This document shows, piece by piece, positions 1 to 6,113 of a stretch of 8,602 nt of DNA. The notes under the pieces were generated by a model. It was given only the letters and a program-made list of their open reading frames with translations. It was not told where the DNA came from and ran no database searches. Numbering within the stretch: the first letter of the stretch is position 1; the number at the start of each line of letters is the position of its first letter. The position numbers and the translations under genes are program-made. The stretch is from assembly GCA_038239485.1 (NCBI GenBank), contig JBBSET010000087.1, forward strand, positions 1 through 8,602, written 5' to 3'. Source of the stretch: DASQEH01 sp038239485. Lineage in GTDB: Bacteria > Actinomycetota > Actinomycetes > Propionibacteriales > Nocardioidaceae.

Positions 1-428
1 ATCCGCAGCAGTTCCACACTGTCGGCGCCTGGGCCGTCGTGGTCGAGGTAGTACACCGGAAGGATGGCGGCTTGGGCGGAGTCCTTCGAACCTAGCGCCA
101 GGCGTCGCTGCCGAAGCGCGTCCAGGCCATCGAGCTTGGTTCCGGAGCGGGCGACGAACACGGTTTGGAAGACGGCGTCGGTGTCGCGCATGGCCAGCGC
201 CCGGCACTCGCCCCCGGTCTGCGCCACGGTTCGAACCCAGGCCAGGTTGGTGTTCCACGCGACGTCCACGGTGCCCGCGAGCAACGCGTCCACCTGCCGG
301 CCGTAGTTGGAGAACAGCACGAAGTCCATCTCGGTGTCGGTATCGGCGAAGTAGTCGCGGATTCCCTCCCAGATCGTCACCACGTTCGGGGTGTAGGCCA
401 CCGCCCCGACGAGCAAGGTTCGGTTCAT
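1..428 (-). CDS. PhnD-like substrate-binding protein, no signal peptide (partial, 3' end outside window)
   Basis: About 142 N-terminal residues are visible, reading leftwards off the window. The protein starts MNRTLLVGAVAYTPNVVTIW and contains LFSNYGRQVDALLAGTVDVA, WNTNLAWVR and LALGSKDSAQAAILPVYYL. This is the typical fold-half of PhnD-type phosphate/phosphite/phosphonate binding proteins (periplasmic binding type 2), including the 'LGSxDSAQAAILP' hinge segment. The first beta strand starts at residue 4, so there is no signal peptide or lipobox and the product should stay in the cytoplasm unless exported by a partner. ATG at 428 is preferred over the in-frame ATG at 434, because AAAGG at 440-437 lies 8 nt before the former and only 2 nt before the latter. 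The start is about 12 nt past the stop of the flavoprotein gene, so the two are probably co-transcribed. A cytosolic ligand sensor or scavenger is possible; the ligand is unknown. Confidence 0.8.
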   Translation of the reverse strand, partial: MNRTLLVGAVAYTPNVVTIWEGIRDYFADTDTEMDFVLFSNYGRQVDALLAGTVDVAWNTNLAWVRTVAQTGGECRALAMRDTDAVFQTVFVARSGTKLDGLDALRQRRLALGSKDSAQAAILPVYYLDHDGPGADSVELLR

Positions 429-440
429 GGGCATCGCCTT

Positions 441-1556
441 TCAGAACAGTGGCTGGCCGGTTACGGCCTTGCCGTAGAAGTCGTAGAGCACGTCGGCGGT
501 GGGTGCCATCACCGAACCGGCCCGGGCGTCACGGAAGAAGCGGTCGATCTGGAGGTGCGCGGAGAACGCCGCGCCCCCGCACACCCGCATCGCCGCGTCG
601 GTGATCCGCAGCGCGGCATCGTTGGCGGCGGCCTTGACCCCCAGTACGTGCAGCATGGTGTCGTCCGTAGGCGCGGCGAGCCGACCGGCGGCCCTGTCCA
701 GATATGCCTGCGTGGTCTCCAGGTCCAGGGACATCTTCGCCAACTGGGCGCGGATCGTGGGCAGGTCGGCGAGGCTCTGGCCGACATGCTCCAGCCGGGC
801 CCCGCCGGTGTGCTTCACCGCGGCCACGAACGCGGCGCGGCTGAGCCCCAGCGACACCGAGGCGTTGCCGAGGTTGAACCACGGGAGCACCGTGCCCATC
901 ATGGTGTCGAACCCGCTACCGGCGGGCCCGATGCGGTAGTCCTCGGGAACTTCTGTGTCGAACCGCATCGGGTTGGAGGCGTTGCCGCGCAGACCCATCC
1001 CACGCCAGCCACCAGTCACCGCGACCCCGTCGGCGTCGGCCGGAACGGCGAAGAGGTCGATCGTGTCGGCACCAGCAGTCAGGGTGGACACCACGTACAC
1101 GTCGGCCTCGCCTGCGGAGGTCACCCAGCTCTTCGGAGCGCTCAAGCGGACGCCCGCGCCGTTGCGATCGGACTTCGACACCGGCGCCCAAAAGTGTGAG
1201 CGAGATCCGGCCTCGGAGAACGCCAAGGTGGCCAGGGCCTGGCCACTCGCGAGCCGGGAGAGGAGCTCGGGCTGGCCCGTGGGAGGGGCGGCGGCCACGG
1301 TCATAACACCGGCGACGTGCATCAGGTAAATCATTCCGGTCGACCCGCACACGCCGGCCACCGCGCTGACAGCGTAGGCGAAGTCGTGCGGACCGCCCCC
1401 CAGCCCACCAACCTCGACAGGCATCGTGATCCCCAGCAGACCTGACCGCCGCAGCGCTTCGACCGACTCGCTAGGGAACCTCCCCTCGGCGTCGACCTCT
1501 GCGGCGTTGTCTCGGGCGATGCTCAGCACTGGTTCGAGCCTTTGTGTCAGATCCAC
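441..1556 (-). CDS. acyl-CoA dehydrogenase-fold flavoprotein (possible flavin monooxygenase type)
   Basis: 371 aa from a GTG at 1556, preceded by AAAGGA with 7 nt spacing. An in-frame GTG at 1589 would add 11 basic residues and also has an AGGA, but only 4 nt away, so the shorter form is preferred. Domain order is that of the acyl-CoA dehydrogenase superfamily: N-terminal helical part (about 1-105; 'GLLGITMPVEVGGLGG' near 39-54), middle beta domain with LAFSEAGSRS (111-120), and C-terminal helical domain with RVCGGAAFS (324-332) and FRDARAG (341-347). The segment where medium-chain dehydrogenases carry the catalytic Glu (YEGT) reads MAPT (350-353), and the alternative Glu position of isovaleryl-CoA dehydrogenase (near 225-228, PWFN) also has no Glu. 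It may therefore be a flavin-dependent oxygenase (DszC/SfnB-like branch) rather than a true dehydrogenase. It precedes the PhnD-like gene with a very short gap. Family is sure, reaction is not. Confidence 0.85.
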   Translation of the reverse strand: MDLTQRLEPVLSIARDNAAEVDAEGRFPSESVEALRRSGLLGITMPVEVGGLGGGPHDFAYAVSAVAGVCGSTGMIYLMHVAGVMTVAAAPPTGQPELLSRLASGQALATLAFSEAGSRSHFWAPVSKSDRNGAGVRLSAPKSWVTSAGEADVYVVSTLTAGADTIDLFAVPADADGVAVTGGWRGMGLRGNASNPMRFDTEVPEDYRIGPAGSGFDTMMGTVLPWFNLGNASVSLGLSRAAFVAAVKHTGGARLEHVGQSLADLPTIRAQLAKMSLDLETTQAYLDRAAGRLAAPTDDTMLHVLGVKAAANDAALRITDAAMRVCGGAAFSAHLQIDRFFRDARAGSVMAPTADVLYDFYGKAVTGQPLF

Positions 1557-1970
1557 GCGACGATCCTTTCGGTGGCGGAGGCTAGACACCCGATCCTAAG
1601 GTGCTTCGCGGGTTCCGAGATCCTACCTTGTGAGGACGGCCGCGGTGGTCGCTGGTTTGCCGCACCGGAGACCACGACCCGGCGTTCCCTCGGTGTTCAC
1701 CACGGTCTCGAAGGTTCCGTCTCCCCTGCCCAGGGCGCCGCCGTTCACCCGGGCCAGCAGGTCTCAGGCAGCTCTCATCGGTCGTCCGATGACGAAGACG
1801 TTCGCCCCCGGCCCGCCACTCGCGAGCTCGCTCAACCGGTGCTGGATGTCGCGGCGACGCTGCGCGGTCGGCATCGCATTCGGCTGCGAACTTCTCGAGC
1901 AGCGCCGCTTCCTCCGCTGAATCTTTGCTTCCCCGCACGTTGCGGTCGCTGCCTGTCTAGCTGATATGGC
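1557..1970. other. intergenic stretch without a convincing intact gene
   Basis: About 410 bases between the flavoprotein start and the left end of the IS. No intact gene, tRNA or clear terminator was seen. It must hold the promoter of the leftward flavoprotein/PhnD-like operon. On the minus strand two TAGGAT hexamers (1625-1620 and 1598-1593) could serve as -10 elements, but no good -35 pairs with them. The IS-proximal part (1764-1938) contains possible remnants of a decayed gene, listed separately. Confidence 0.5.
1764..1938 (-). pseudogene. possible decayed gene remnant beside the IS
   Basis: Two minus-strand frames look partly protein-like and would join through a frameshift near 1870. 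The first runs from a GTG at 1938 (VRGSKDSAEEAALLEKFAAE, then CDADRAA). The second, from an ATG at 1874 to TGA at 1764-1766, reads MPTAQRRRDIQHRLSELASG followed by GPGANVFVIGRPMRAA. The helical, charged character and the hydrophobic VFVIGRP strand suggest the C-terminus of a once real protein. I do not recognise the family, and chance high-GC open frames could look the same. Confidence 0.2.
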
Positions 1971-1996
1971 GGCTCTGTTGGGTTGGCCGATCGGGC
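1971..1996 (+). repeat. left terminal inverted repeat of the IS6 element
   Basis: Begins GGCTCTGTTGGGTTG and continues to CGATCGGGC. It matches the reverse complement of 2735-2760 at 21 of 26 positions by eye, with the mismatches at positions 4, 11, 16, 17 and 25. The GGnnCTGTTG start is typical of IS6-family ends. Confidence 0.85.
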
Positions 1997-2023
1997 GGCA
2001 TGGTTGAGCGAGCGTTGCCGGGG

Positions 2024-2715
2024 TTAGGTGGCGAGCGCCAGCTCATCGAATGCCGTCGGAAGCAGGCGCTGAGCGGGTTCGTGGGTGGCGATCTCGTCGT
2101 GGCCGCGTCTGAGGTTCTGGACGAAGGCGTGCCCGGCGGTGAGGATCCGAGCTGATCGGTGAGTCTTGAGGCCACGCATGGGTCGAAGCCGGGCTTTGAG
2201 CCGACCATGGTCGGCTTCGACCCTGTTGTGCGCGTACTGCTCGGTGTCATGCACGGCGGTCGGGATGAGCTTGTCGAGGATCCGCGGGTAGACGGGCGCC
2301 CGGTCCGTCGTCACCTCCACCGGCAACGTCTCGCTGCCCAGCGCCCTGGTGAAGAACGCACGCGCAGCGGTCGAGTCACGTCTGGCGGAGGGCCACACGT
2401 CGATGACCTGCCCACACTGGTCGACCGCCCGGTACAGGTACGTCCATCGACCGTTGACCTTGATGTAGGTCTCGTCGACGAACCACCGATCATCCGGCAT
2501 ATGGCGGCGAGGACGGGCCGTCTCGACGAACTCCGGTGTGAACCGTTGCATCCATCGGTAGATGGTGACGTGATCGACGTGACACCACGCTCGGCGAGCA
2601 GCTCCTCGACATCGCGGTAGGACAGCCCGTAGCGCAGATACCACCGGACGGCCAGGGAGATCACCTCACGAGGAAACCGGAAACCAGCGAACACGGAAGT
2701 CGGAGACGACGTCAT
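2024..2715 (-). pseudogene. IS6-family transposase, frameshifted
   Basis: Catalyses replicative transposition of the IS through an RNase H-like DDE domain. The N-terminal part, from ATG at 2715, reads MTSSPTSVFAGFRFPREVIS and LRYGLSYRDVEELLAERGV, the helix-turn-helix region of IS6 transposases. The frame then breaks near 2578-2583: the expected continuation, VDHVTIYRWMQRF, is in a different frame and runs to TAA at 2024-2026. A one-base loss within 'cgtgacacc' explains it. Downstream all three acidic residues are present: D in WFVDETYIKV, D in TTDRAPVYPR and E in NRVEADHGRLK. Restored length would be about 230 aa, normal for the family. There is no obvious slippery heptamer, so a disabling mutation (or a base-calling error) is more likely than programmed frameshifting. 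The start lies just inside the right inverted repeat and has only a weak ribosome binding site. Confidence 0.85.
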
Positions 2716-2734
2716 CGCACCAGTCTCGCGCCGG

Positions 2735-2760
2735 GTCCGATCGAGCAACGCAACAGTGCC
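2735..2760 (-). repeat. right terminal inverted repeat of the IS6 element
   Basis: On the minus strand it reads GGCACTGTTGCGTTG and continues to CGATCGGAC, pairing with 1971-1996. It lies about 20 bp upstream of the transposase ATG. Confidence 0.85.
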
Positions 2761-2857
2761 TCATCAGCGACGCGACGACGCCCGCGACGGCGCCCATCGA
2801 CTTGGCACGGACGAGCGAGGTCCGGGCTGTGGTGGGAATGGCGGGGGCGGTGGACAT
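2761..2857 (-). pseudogene. 5' fragment of an unknown gene cut by the IS
   Basis: From an ATG at 2857 the minus strand reads MSTAPAIPTTARTSLVRAKS then MGAVAGVVASLMR, after which the frame enters the IS right end. The short Ser/Thr/Ala-rich start followed by a small hydrophobic stretch looks like the N-terminus of a small membrane protein. The upstream ribosome binding site (GGACGGAAC) is weak. No clear continuation was found on the other side of the IS, which agrees with the lack of a target duplication and loss of flanking DNA. The family is not recognised. Confidence 0.3.
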
Positions 2858-2933
2858 GGTTCCGTCCGGTGAAGTCTGGGCGATTGGGTCGATCTATCAG
2901 GAGAATCCGGTAACCTCCGTGTCAGCATCCCGG

Positions 2934-2957
2934 CGGTCCGGCGTCGCATGTGGACCG
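2934..2957 (-). terminator. possible hairpin after the methyltransferase gene
   Basis: A perfect 6-bp GC-rich stem (CGGTCC at 2934-2939, GGACCG at 2952-2957) with a 12-nt loop begins about 25 nt past the methyltransferase stop. There is no following T run, so it could be an I-shaped actinobacterial terminator or only a chance hairpin. Confidence 0.25.
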
Positions 2958-2981
2958 GCCGCACTGTGTGCTGGTTGCGGG

Positions 2982-3602
2982 TCAGAGCGTCCCGACGCGT
3001 ACTTGGACGTGCCCGCCGCGCAAGCTCCACGACTGCACGTCGTGTGCTGTTCGCTCGAGGGGTGTCCACGGACGTGTGTTGATATCCGCCCCAGCGAGTA
3101 GACAGGCCAGACGGGCAGCCGGATCGAGCAGCCGGGCCCAGCCATTGGGCAACCCCATGTCGACGATTCCCGCGCGACCACCGGGGCGGACCAAGGAAGT
3201 AGCTCGTGTCCACGCTGCTTCCCAGTTGTTCATCAGCGACAGTGAGTAGGTGAAGAGCACCGCGTCGAAGGTCGCACCGGAGCTATCGGGTCCGGCCGTG
3301 AGTTGGTCGAGCTGCTCGGCGTCCGCCTCGATGAGGGCAACGTTTCCCGGTGGTGCATCGATCGTCTTGCGTCGGGCCACCTCGAGCATCTGGCCGCTGC
3401 GGTCAACGCCGACAATCTGCCCACTCCGACCGACGGCCGCGAGAAGGAGCGGGAAGTTGAGCCCGGTCCCGCAGCCGATGTCCAGGACCCGGGAGCCTTC
3501 CTGCAAGTGCAGGGCAGGAATGACGCGCTCGCGACCGACTCGGTAGATCGGCTCTGCCGACATCGAGTCATACCAAGGGGCCGAGTACGTGTAGCGCGAC
3601 AT
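2982..3602 (-). CDS. class I SAM-dependent methyltransferase
   Basis: 206 aa from ATG at 3602, preceded by AAGGA about 4 nt away. It transfers a methyl group from S-adenosylmethionine to an unknown acceptor. Visible Rossmann motifs are the glycine-rich loop VLDIGCGTGLNFP (39-51), the acidic end of beta 2 in VGVDRSGQML (64-73), a further acidic site EADAEQ (92-97), and the post-motif VRPGGRAGIVD (138-148). The tail (RPWTPLER near 177-184, then a beta-rich end) resembles UbiE/phosphatidylethanolamine N-methyltransferase-like enzymes of the Methyltransf_11/25 type, so a lipid or quinone acceptor is possible but not shown. There are no membrane helices. It is divergent from the ECF sigma gene across a 119-bp region with inverted repeats, so the two may share control. 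Confidence 0.88.
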   Translation of the reverse strand: MSRYTYSAPWYDSMSAEPIYRVGRERVIPALHLQEGSRVLDIGCGTGLNFPLLLAAVGRSGQIVGVDRSGQMLEVARRKTIDAPPGNVALIEADAEQLDQLTAGPDSSGATFDAVLFTYSLSLMNNWEAAWTRATSLVRPGGRAGIVDMGLPNGWARLLDPAARLACLLAGADINTRPWTPLERTAHDVQSWSLRGGHVQVRVGTL

Positions 3603-3635
3603 GGGATCCTTGCGTTTCGGAGAGGCGATGGGGCT

Positions 3636-3697
3636 GGTGCTGAGCGCCGGACCGATGGGAGTGCCATAACGGTGTCGGATCTCAAGGTCTCAGCACC
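3636..3697. promoter_or_regulatory. inverted repeats in the methyltransferase/sigma divergent promoter region
   Basis: GGTGCTGAG (3636-3644) and its exact reverse complement CTCAGCACC (3689-3697) are separated by 44 bp. A second pair, ACGGTG (3669-3674) and CACCGT (3694-3699), overlaps the right arm. They lie between the divergent starts at 3602 and 3722, where both promoters must be. They may be a looping or paired operator. No confident -35/-10 could be assigned. Confidence 0.3.
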
Positions 3698-3721
3698 GTA
3701 CAGCGACGCGGGAAGACTCAC

Positions 3722-4309
3722 GTGTTCTCGGCGGGTTTCCCACTCGTGACTGCCCCTCGACCCGCGGATGACGCTACCCGGAAGTCTTCCTTCCGCGGGT
3801 TGGTGGAGCCCGAGATCGAGGTCCTGCTACGGGTGGCACTCACCATCACCTCGAATCGGGCCGATGCCGAGGACCTCGTACAGGAAACCCTGCTGCGCGC
3901 CTACCGGGCGATCGATCGCTTCGACGGCGGGCATCCGCGGGCCTGGCTGCTGACCATCCTTCGCAACACGAACGCCAACATGCACCGCCGCCAACGGCCG
4001 AGCAGCATCGGTGACTGGGAACTCATCCGGACCGCCAGACCAGCCTTCGGCAGGGCGGAGCTGCCGAGCGCCGAGGACAGCTTCGTCGACCGCGAACTAC
4101 ACGCGGATCTCGACGCAGCCGTCCGCGCCCTCGACCCCCGCTTCCGGGCCGCACTGATCCTGGTCGACGTTCACGACCTGAGCTACTCCGAAACAGCCGC
4201 GGTGTTGGGGGTCCCCGTGGGCACCGTGATGTCGCGACTCAGCCGCGCACGTGACCGCGTCCGCAAATCGCTCCGTATCAGCGCACTCACCCGAGGAGAC
4301 CTGTCATGA
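3722..4309 (+). CDS. ECF-family RNA polymerase sigma factor
   Basis: 195 aa from a GTG at 3722, with GGAAG 6 nt upstream; a second GTG at 3746 would shorten it by 8 residues. It directs RNA polymerase to a small set of promoters once released from its anti-sigma factor. The sigma region 2 core runs about 28-94, with DAEDLVQETLLRAYRAIDRF (48-67) and RAWLLTILRNTN (73-84). The sigma 4 helix-turn-helix is at about 128-186, with LSYSETAAVLGVPVGTVMSR (153-172) and LSRARDRVR. There is no region 1.1 or 3, so it is a group 4 (ECF) factor. Its stop overlaps the next start as ATGA (4306-4309), showing translational coupling with the zinc-finger protein that probably restrains it. The oxidoreductase follows in the same operon, so that gene and the nearby ynj/ydj-type genes are candidate targets. 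Confidence 0.93.
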   Translation: MFSAGFPLVTAPRPADDATRKSSFRGLVEPEIEVLLRVALTITSNRADAEDLVQETLLRAYRAIDRFDGGHPRAWLLTILRNTNANMHRRQRPSSIGDWELIRTARPAFGRAELPSAEDSFVDRELHADLDAAVRALDPRFRAALILVDVHDLSYSETAAVLGVPVGTVMSRLSRARDRVRKSLRISALTRGDLS

Positions 4310-4584
4310 CTGGGACTCTGCGTCAGATGCTGGCCTGCCACTGGTCCGCGCGCCGCATCCAGCGCTACCTCGACGCCGACCCGGCCGCCCCGCTCACGCC
4401 CGGAGAGATCTCCCGGCTCGAGGGGCACCTCGCCACCTGCGAGAAGTGCACCCAGGTCGCGACCGAGCACCGGGCCCTGCACCGCGCCCTGTCCCTGTGG
4501 TCCGGTGGGACGGGCGTCGCCCCTGAGTCAGTAGACCGGGTCCGAGACTTCTTGTCCACCATCAACGACGAGGACTCCGCGTGA
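4306..4584 (+). CDS. zinc-finger (zf-HC2) anti-sigma factor
   Basis: 92 aa with GAGGAG 8 nt before the ATG. It has the anti-sigma zinc-binding pattern: an early Cys (C11, in MLACHWSARR) and H41-x3-C45-x2-C48 in LEGHLATCEKC, within a helical N-terminal half (SARRIQRYLDAD). Such proteins bind their ECF sigma factor and release it on thiol oxidation or another signal. There is no membrane segment, so it is a soluble cytosolic type like the RsrA group, although the rest of the sequence is too short to place it in that subfamily. It overlaps the sigma gene by 4 nt and the oxidoreductase by 4 nt (GTGA at 4581-4584), which means equimolar, coupled expression. A redox-sensing role is an inference from the zinc site and the redox enzyme next door. 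Confidence 0.88.
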   Translation: MTGTLRQMLACHWSARRIQRYLDADPAAPLTPGEISRLEGHLATCEKCTQVATEHRALHRALSLWSGGTGVAPESVDRVRDFLSTINDEDSA

Positions 4585-6059
4585 CCATCGGCCGGGCGAC
4601 GTCAACCCGATCTGCAGCCCCATCGCAGGACGAGCCGTGGGACCTGCTGGTCGTCGGGGGCGGGACGGCCGGGATCGTCGGCGCGAAGACCGCCGCTCGG
4701 CTCGGTGCCCGGGTCCTCCTCGTAGAACGCGCGCGCACTGGGGGTGACTGCTTGTGGACCGGCTGCGTCCCGTCCAAGGCGCTCCTGGCTGCGGCGGGTT
4801 TCGCCGCCAGCGCACGCACCGGGCACCGGTTCGGCATCGACGTCGCCGGGTTCTCCGTCGACTTCGCGAAGGTGATGGATCACGTGCGAGCGTCGATCGA
4901 GCACATCGCACCGGTCGATTCCGTCGAGGCACTCCAGAAGGCGTCGGTCTCTGTTCGCACAGCGACCGCCCGTTTCACCGGGCCGGACTCGGCTCAGATC
5001 GACGGGACGCCGGTGAGGTTTCGACAGGCGCTCGTGGCCACTGGTGCCTCACCGGCGGTGCCTCCCATCCCTGGCATCAGCGAGGTCGACTACCTGACCA
5101 GCGGTACCGTCTGGGGTCTCGACGAGCTCCCCGCTGAGCTGGTGGTTCTCGGCGGCGGCAGCATCGGCTGCGAGCTGGGCCAGGCCTTCGCCCGCCTCGG
5201 CAGCAGGGTCTCCGTGGTCGAGGGCGCACTCCGGATCCTGCCTCGCGAGGACCCTCTCGCAGCCGCGGAGCTCGCGCGTGCCCTGGTCGAGGACGGCGTC
5301 GACCTCCACATTGGCTCAGGCGCCGCTAGGGTCGAGCCCACCACCCCAGGGTCCGGGGTGCTGTACCTCGAGAGCGGGCAGCAGGTGCCGTTCTCGTGCC
5401 TCCTGGTTGCTGTCGGACGAGCGCCCCGCACGAGCGACCTCGGGATGGTTGCCGCGGGTATCGAGGTCGATGACCGCGGGTTCGTCGTGGTCGACGACCT
5501 CCTACGAACCACGAATCCACGCATCTGGGCTGCTGGCGACCTCACCGGTCATCCTCAGTTCACCCACACAGCGGGCGTGCACGCGAGCCTGGCCGCGTCG
5601 AACGCCATCTTGGGGGTACGCCGCAAGGTCGACCTGACCGCGGTGCCCCGGGTCACCTTCACCGACCCCGAGGTCGCCGCGGTCGGCCTCGCGACCGACC
5701 GGGTCCCTCCGGGGCTGCGGATCCTCGACTGGTCCCACGCCCACCTCGACCGGGCCGTCACGGAGGGCGCGCTCGGCGGGTTCGCCCGGCTCATGGTCGA
5801 CAAGCGCGGCCATCTCCTCGGTGCCACGGTTGTCGGGCCGCGAGCAGGGGAGACCCTCGGTGAGCTGACCCTGGCGATCACCCGGGGACTCACGACCCGC
5901 GATCTCGCTGGCGTTACCCACGCCTACCCCACCTATAACGACGGACCCTGGAACGCCGCGATCTCCGACGTCCAGGACCAGCTGGGACGCCCCGCCACCA
6001 GGCGCGCGCTGGGCGCGCTGTCCCGGGCTCGTACATGGTGGGTCAGTCGAGACCACTGA
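4581..6059 (+). CDS. MerA-like pyridine nucleotide-disulfide oxidoreductase (FAD)
   Basis: 492 aa from a GTG at 4581, with GAGGA a few bases upstream. It is a flavoprotein that moves electrons from NAD(P)H through FAD to a redox-active disulfide and then to an unknown acceptor. FAD-binding GGGTAG is at 26-31, the active disulfide C57-x4-C62 in GGDCLWTGCVPSKALL, the NAD(P)-binding GGGSIG at 191-196 with E214 ending beta 2 (suggesting NADH), and the second FAD motif IWAAGD at 315-320. The C-terminal dimer domain reads THAYPTYNDG (446-455). The position before Pro is Tyr449 instead of the catalytic His of lipoamide and glutathione reductases, and Asp454 stands where Glu is usual. Tyr there recalls mercuric reductase, but the MerA heavy-metal domain and C-terminal Cys pair are absent. 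It is the third gene of the sigma/anti-sigma operon and converges on the ynjF-like gene 54 bp away. Confidence 0.9.
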   Translation: MTIGRATSTRSAAPSQDEPWDLLVVGGGTAGIVGAKTAARLGARVLLVERARTGGDCLWTGCVPSKALLAAAGFAASARTGHRFGIDVAGFSVDFAKVMDHVRASIEHIAPVDSVEALQKASVSVRTATARFTGPDSAQIDGTPVRFRQALVATGASPAVPPIPGISEVDYLTSGTVWGLDELPAELVVLGGGSIGCELGQAFARLGSRVSVVEGALRILPREDPLAAAELARALVEDGVDLHIGSGAARVEPTTPGSGVLYLESGQQVPFSCLLVAVGRAPRTSDLGMVAAGIEVDDRGFVVVDDLLRTTNPRIWAAGDLTGHPQFTHTAGVHASLAASNAILGVRRKVDLTAVPRVTFTDPEVAAVGLATDRVPPGLRILDWSHAHLDRAVTEGALGGFARLMVDKRGHLLGATVVGPRAGETLGELTLAITRGLTTRDLAGVTHAYPTYNDGPWNAAISDVQDQLGRPATRRALGALSRARTWWVSRDH

Positions 6060-6113
6060 CCAGGCTGGCCGAACGCGCGAACCGCCAACATCAACGGGGC
6101 CGACGCATCTCGG

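Larger units (their letters stand above)
1971..2760 (-). mobile_element. IS6-family insertion sequence (790 bp)
   Basis: The element is bounded by imperfect terminal inverted repeats at 1971-1996 and 2735-2760 and holds one transposase gene of IS6 type in the minus direction. Its length of 790 bp fits the family (roughly 0.8-0.9 kb). The 8 bases outside the left end (gatatggc) and the right end (tcatcagc) are not the same, so the 8-bp target duplication expected for this family is missing. This suggests a later deletion or recombination at one flank, or IS-mediated rearrangement. The transposase is frameshifted, so this copy is probably inactive on its own. Confidence 0.85.

Noticed and set aside
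165..1199. 344-codon open frame on the plus strand opposite the flavoprotein gene
   Set aside because: It is antisense to a clear family member, rich in His/Arg/Gly and Val as expected of a GC-rich shadow frame, and shows no domain motif.
2024..2715. Programmed frameshifting of the IS transposase
   Set aside because: There is no slippery heptamer at the junction, and IS6 transposases are normally one continuous frame.
2764..3213. 149-codon minus-strand frame overlapping the methyltransferase 3' end
   Set aside because: It overlaps a better gene in another frame, is Pro/Arg/Ser-rich, and has no domain signature.
5502..6056. 184-codon minus-strand frame within the oxidoreductase gene
   Set aside because: It is a shadow of a well-supported gene, with low-complexity composition and no recognised motif.
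4581..6059. Canonical mercuric reductase (mer operon)
   Set aside because: There is no N-terminal GMTCxxC domain, no C-terminal Cys pair, and no merR, merT or merP neighbour.
6060..6113. Bidirectional terminator between the convergent oxidoreductase and ynjF-like genes
   Set aside because: CTGACC (6056-6061) and GGTCAG (6112-6117) are complementary, but they are far apart and overlap the coding ends, and no compact stem-loop with a T run was seen.
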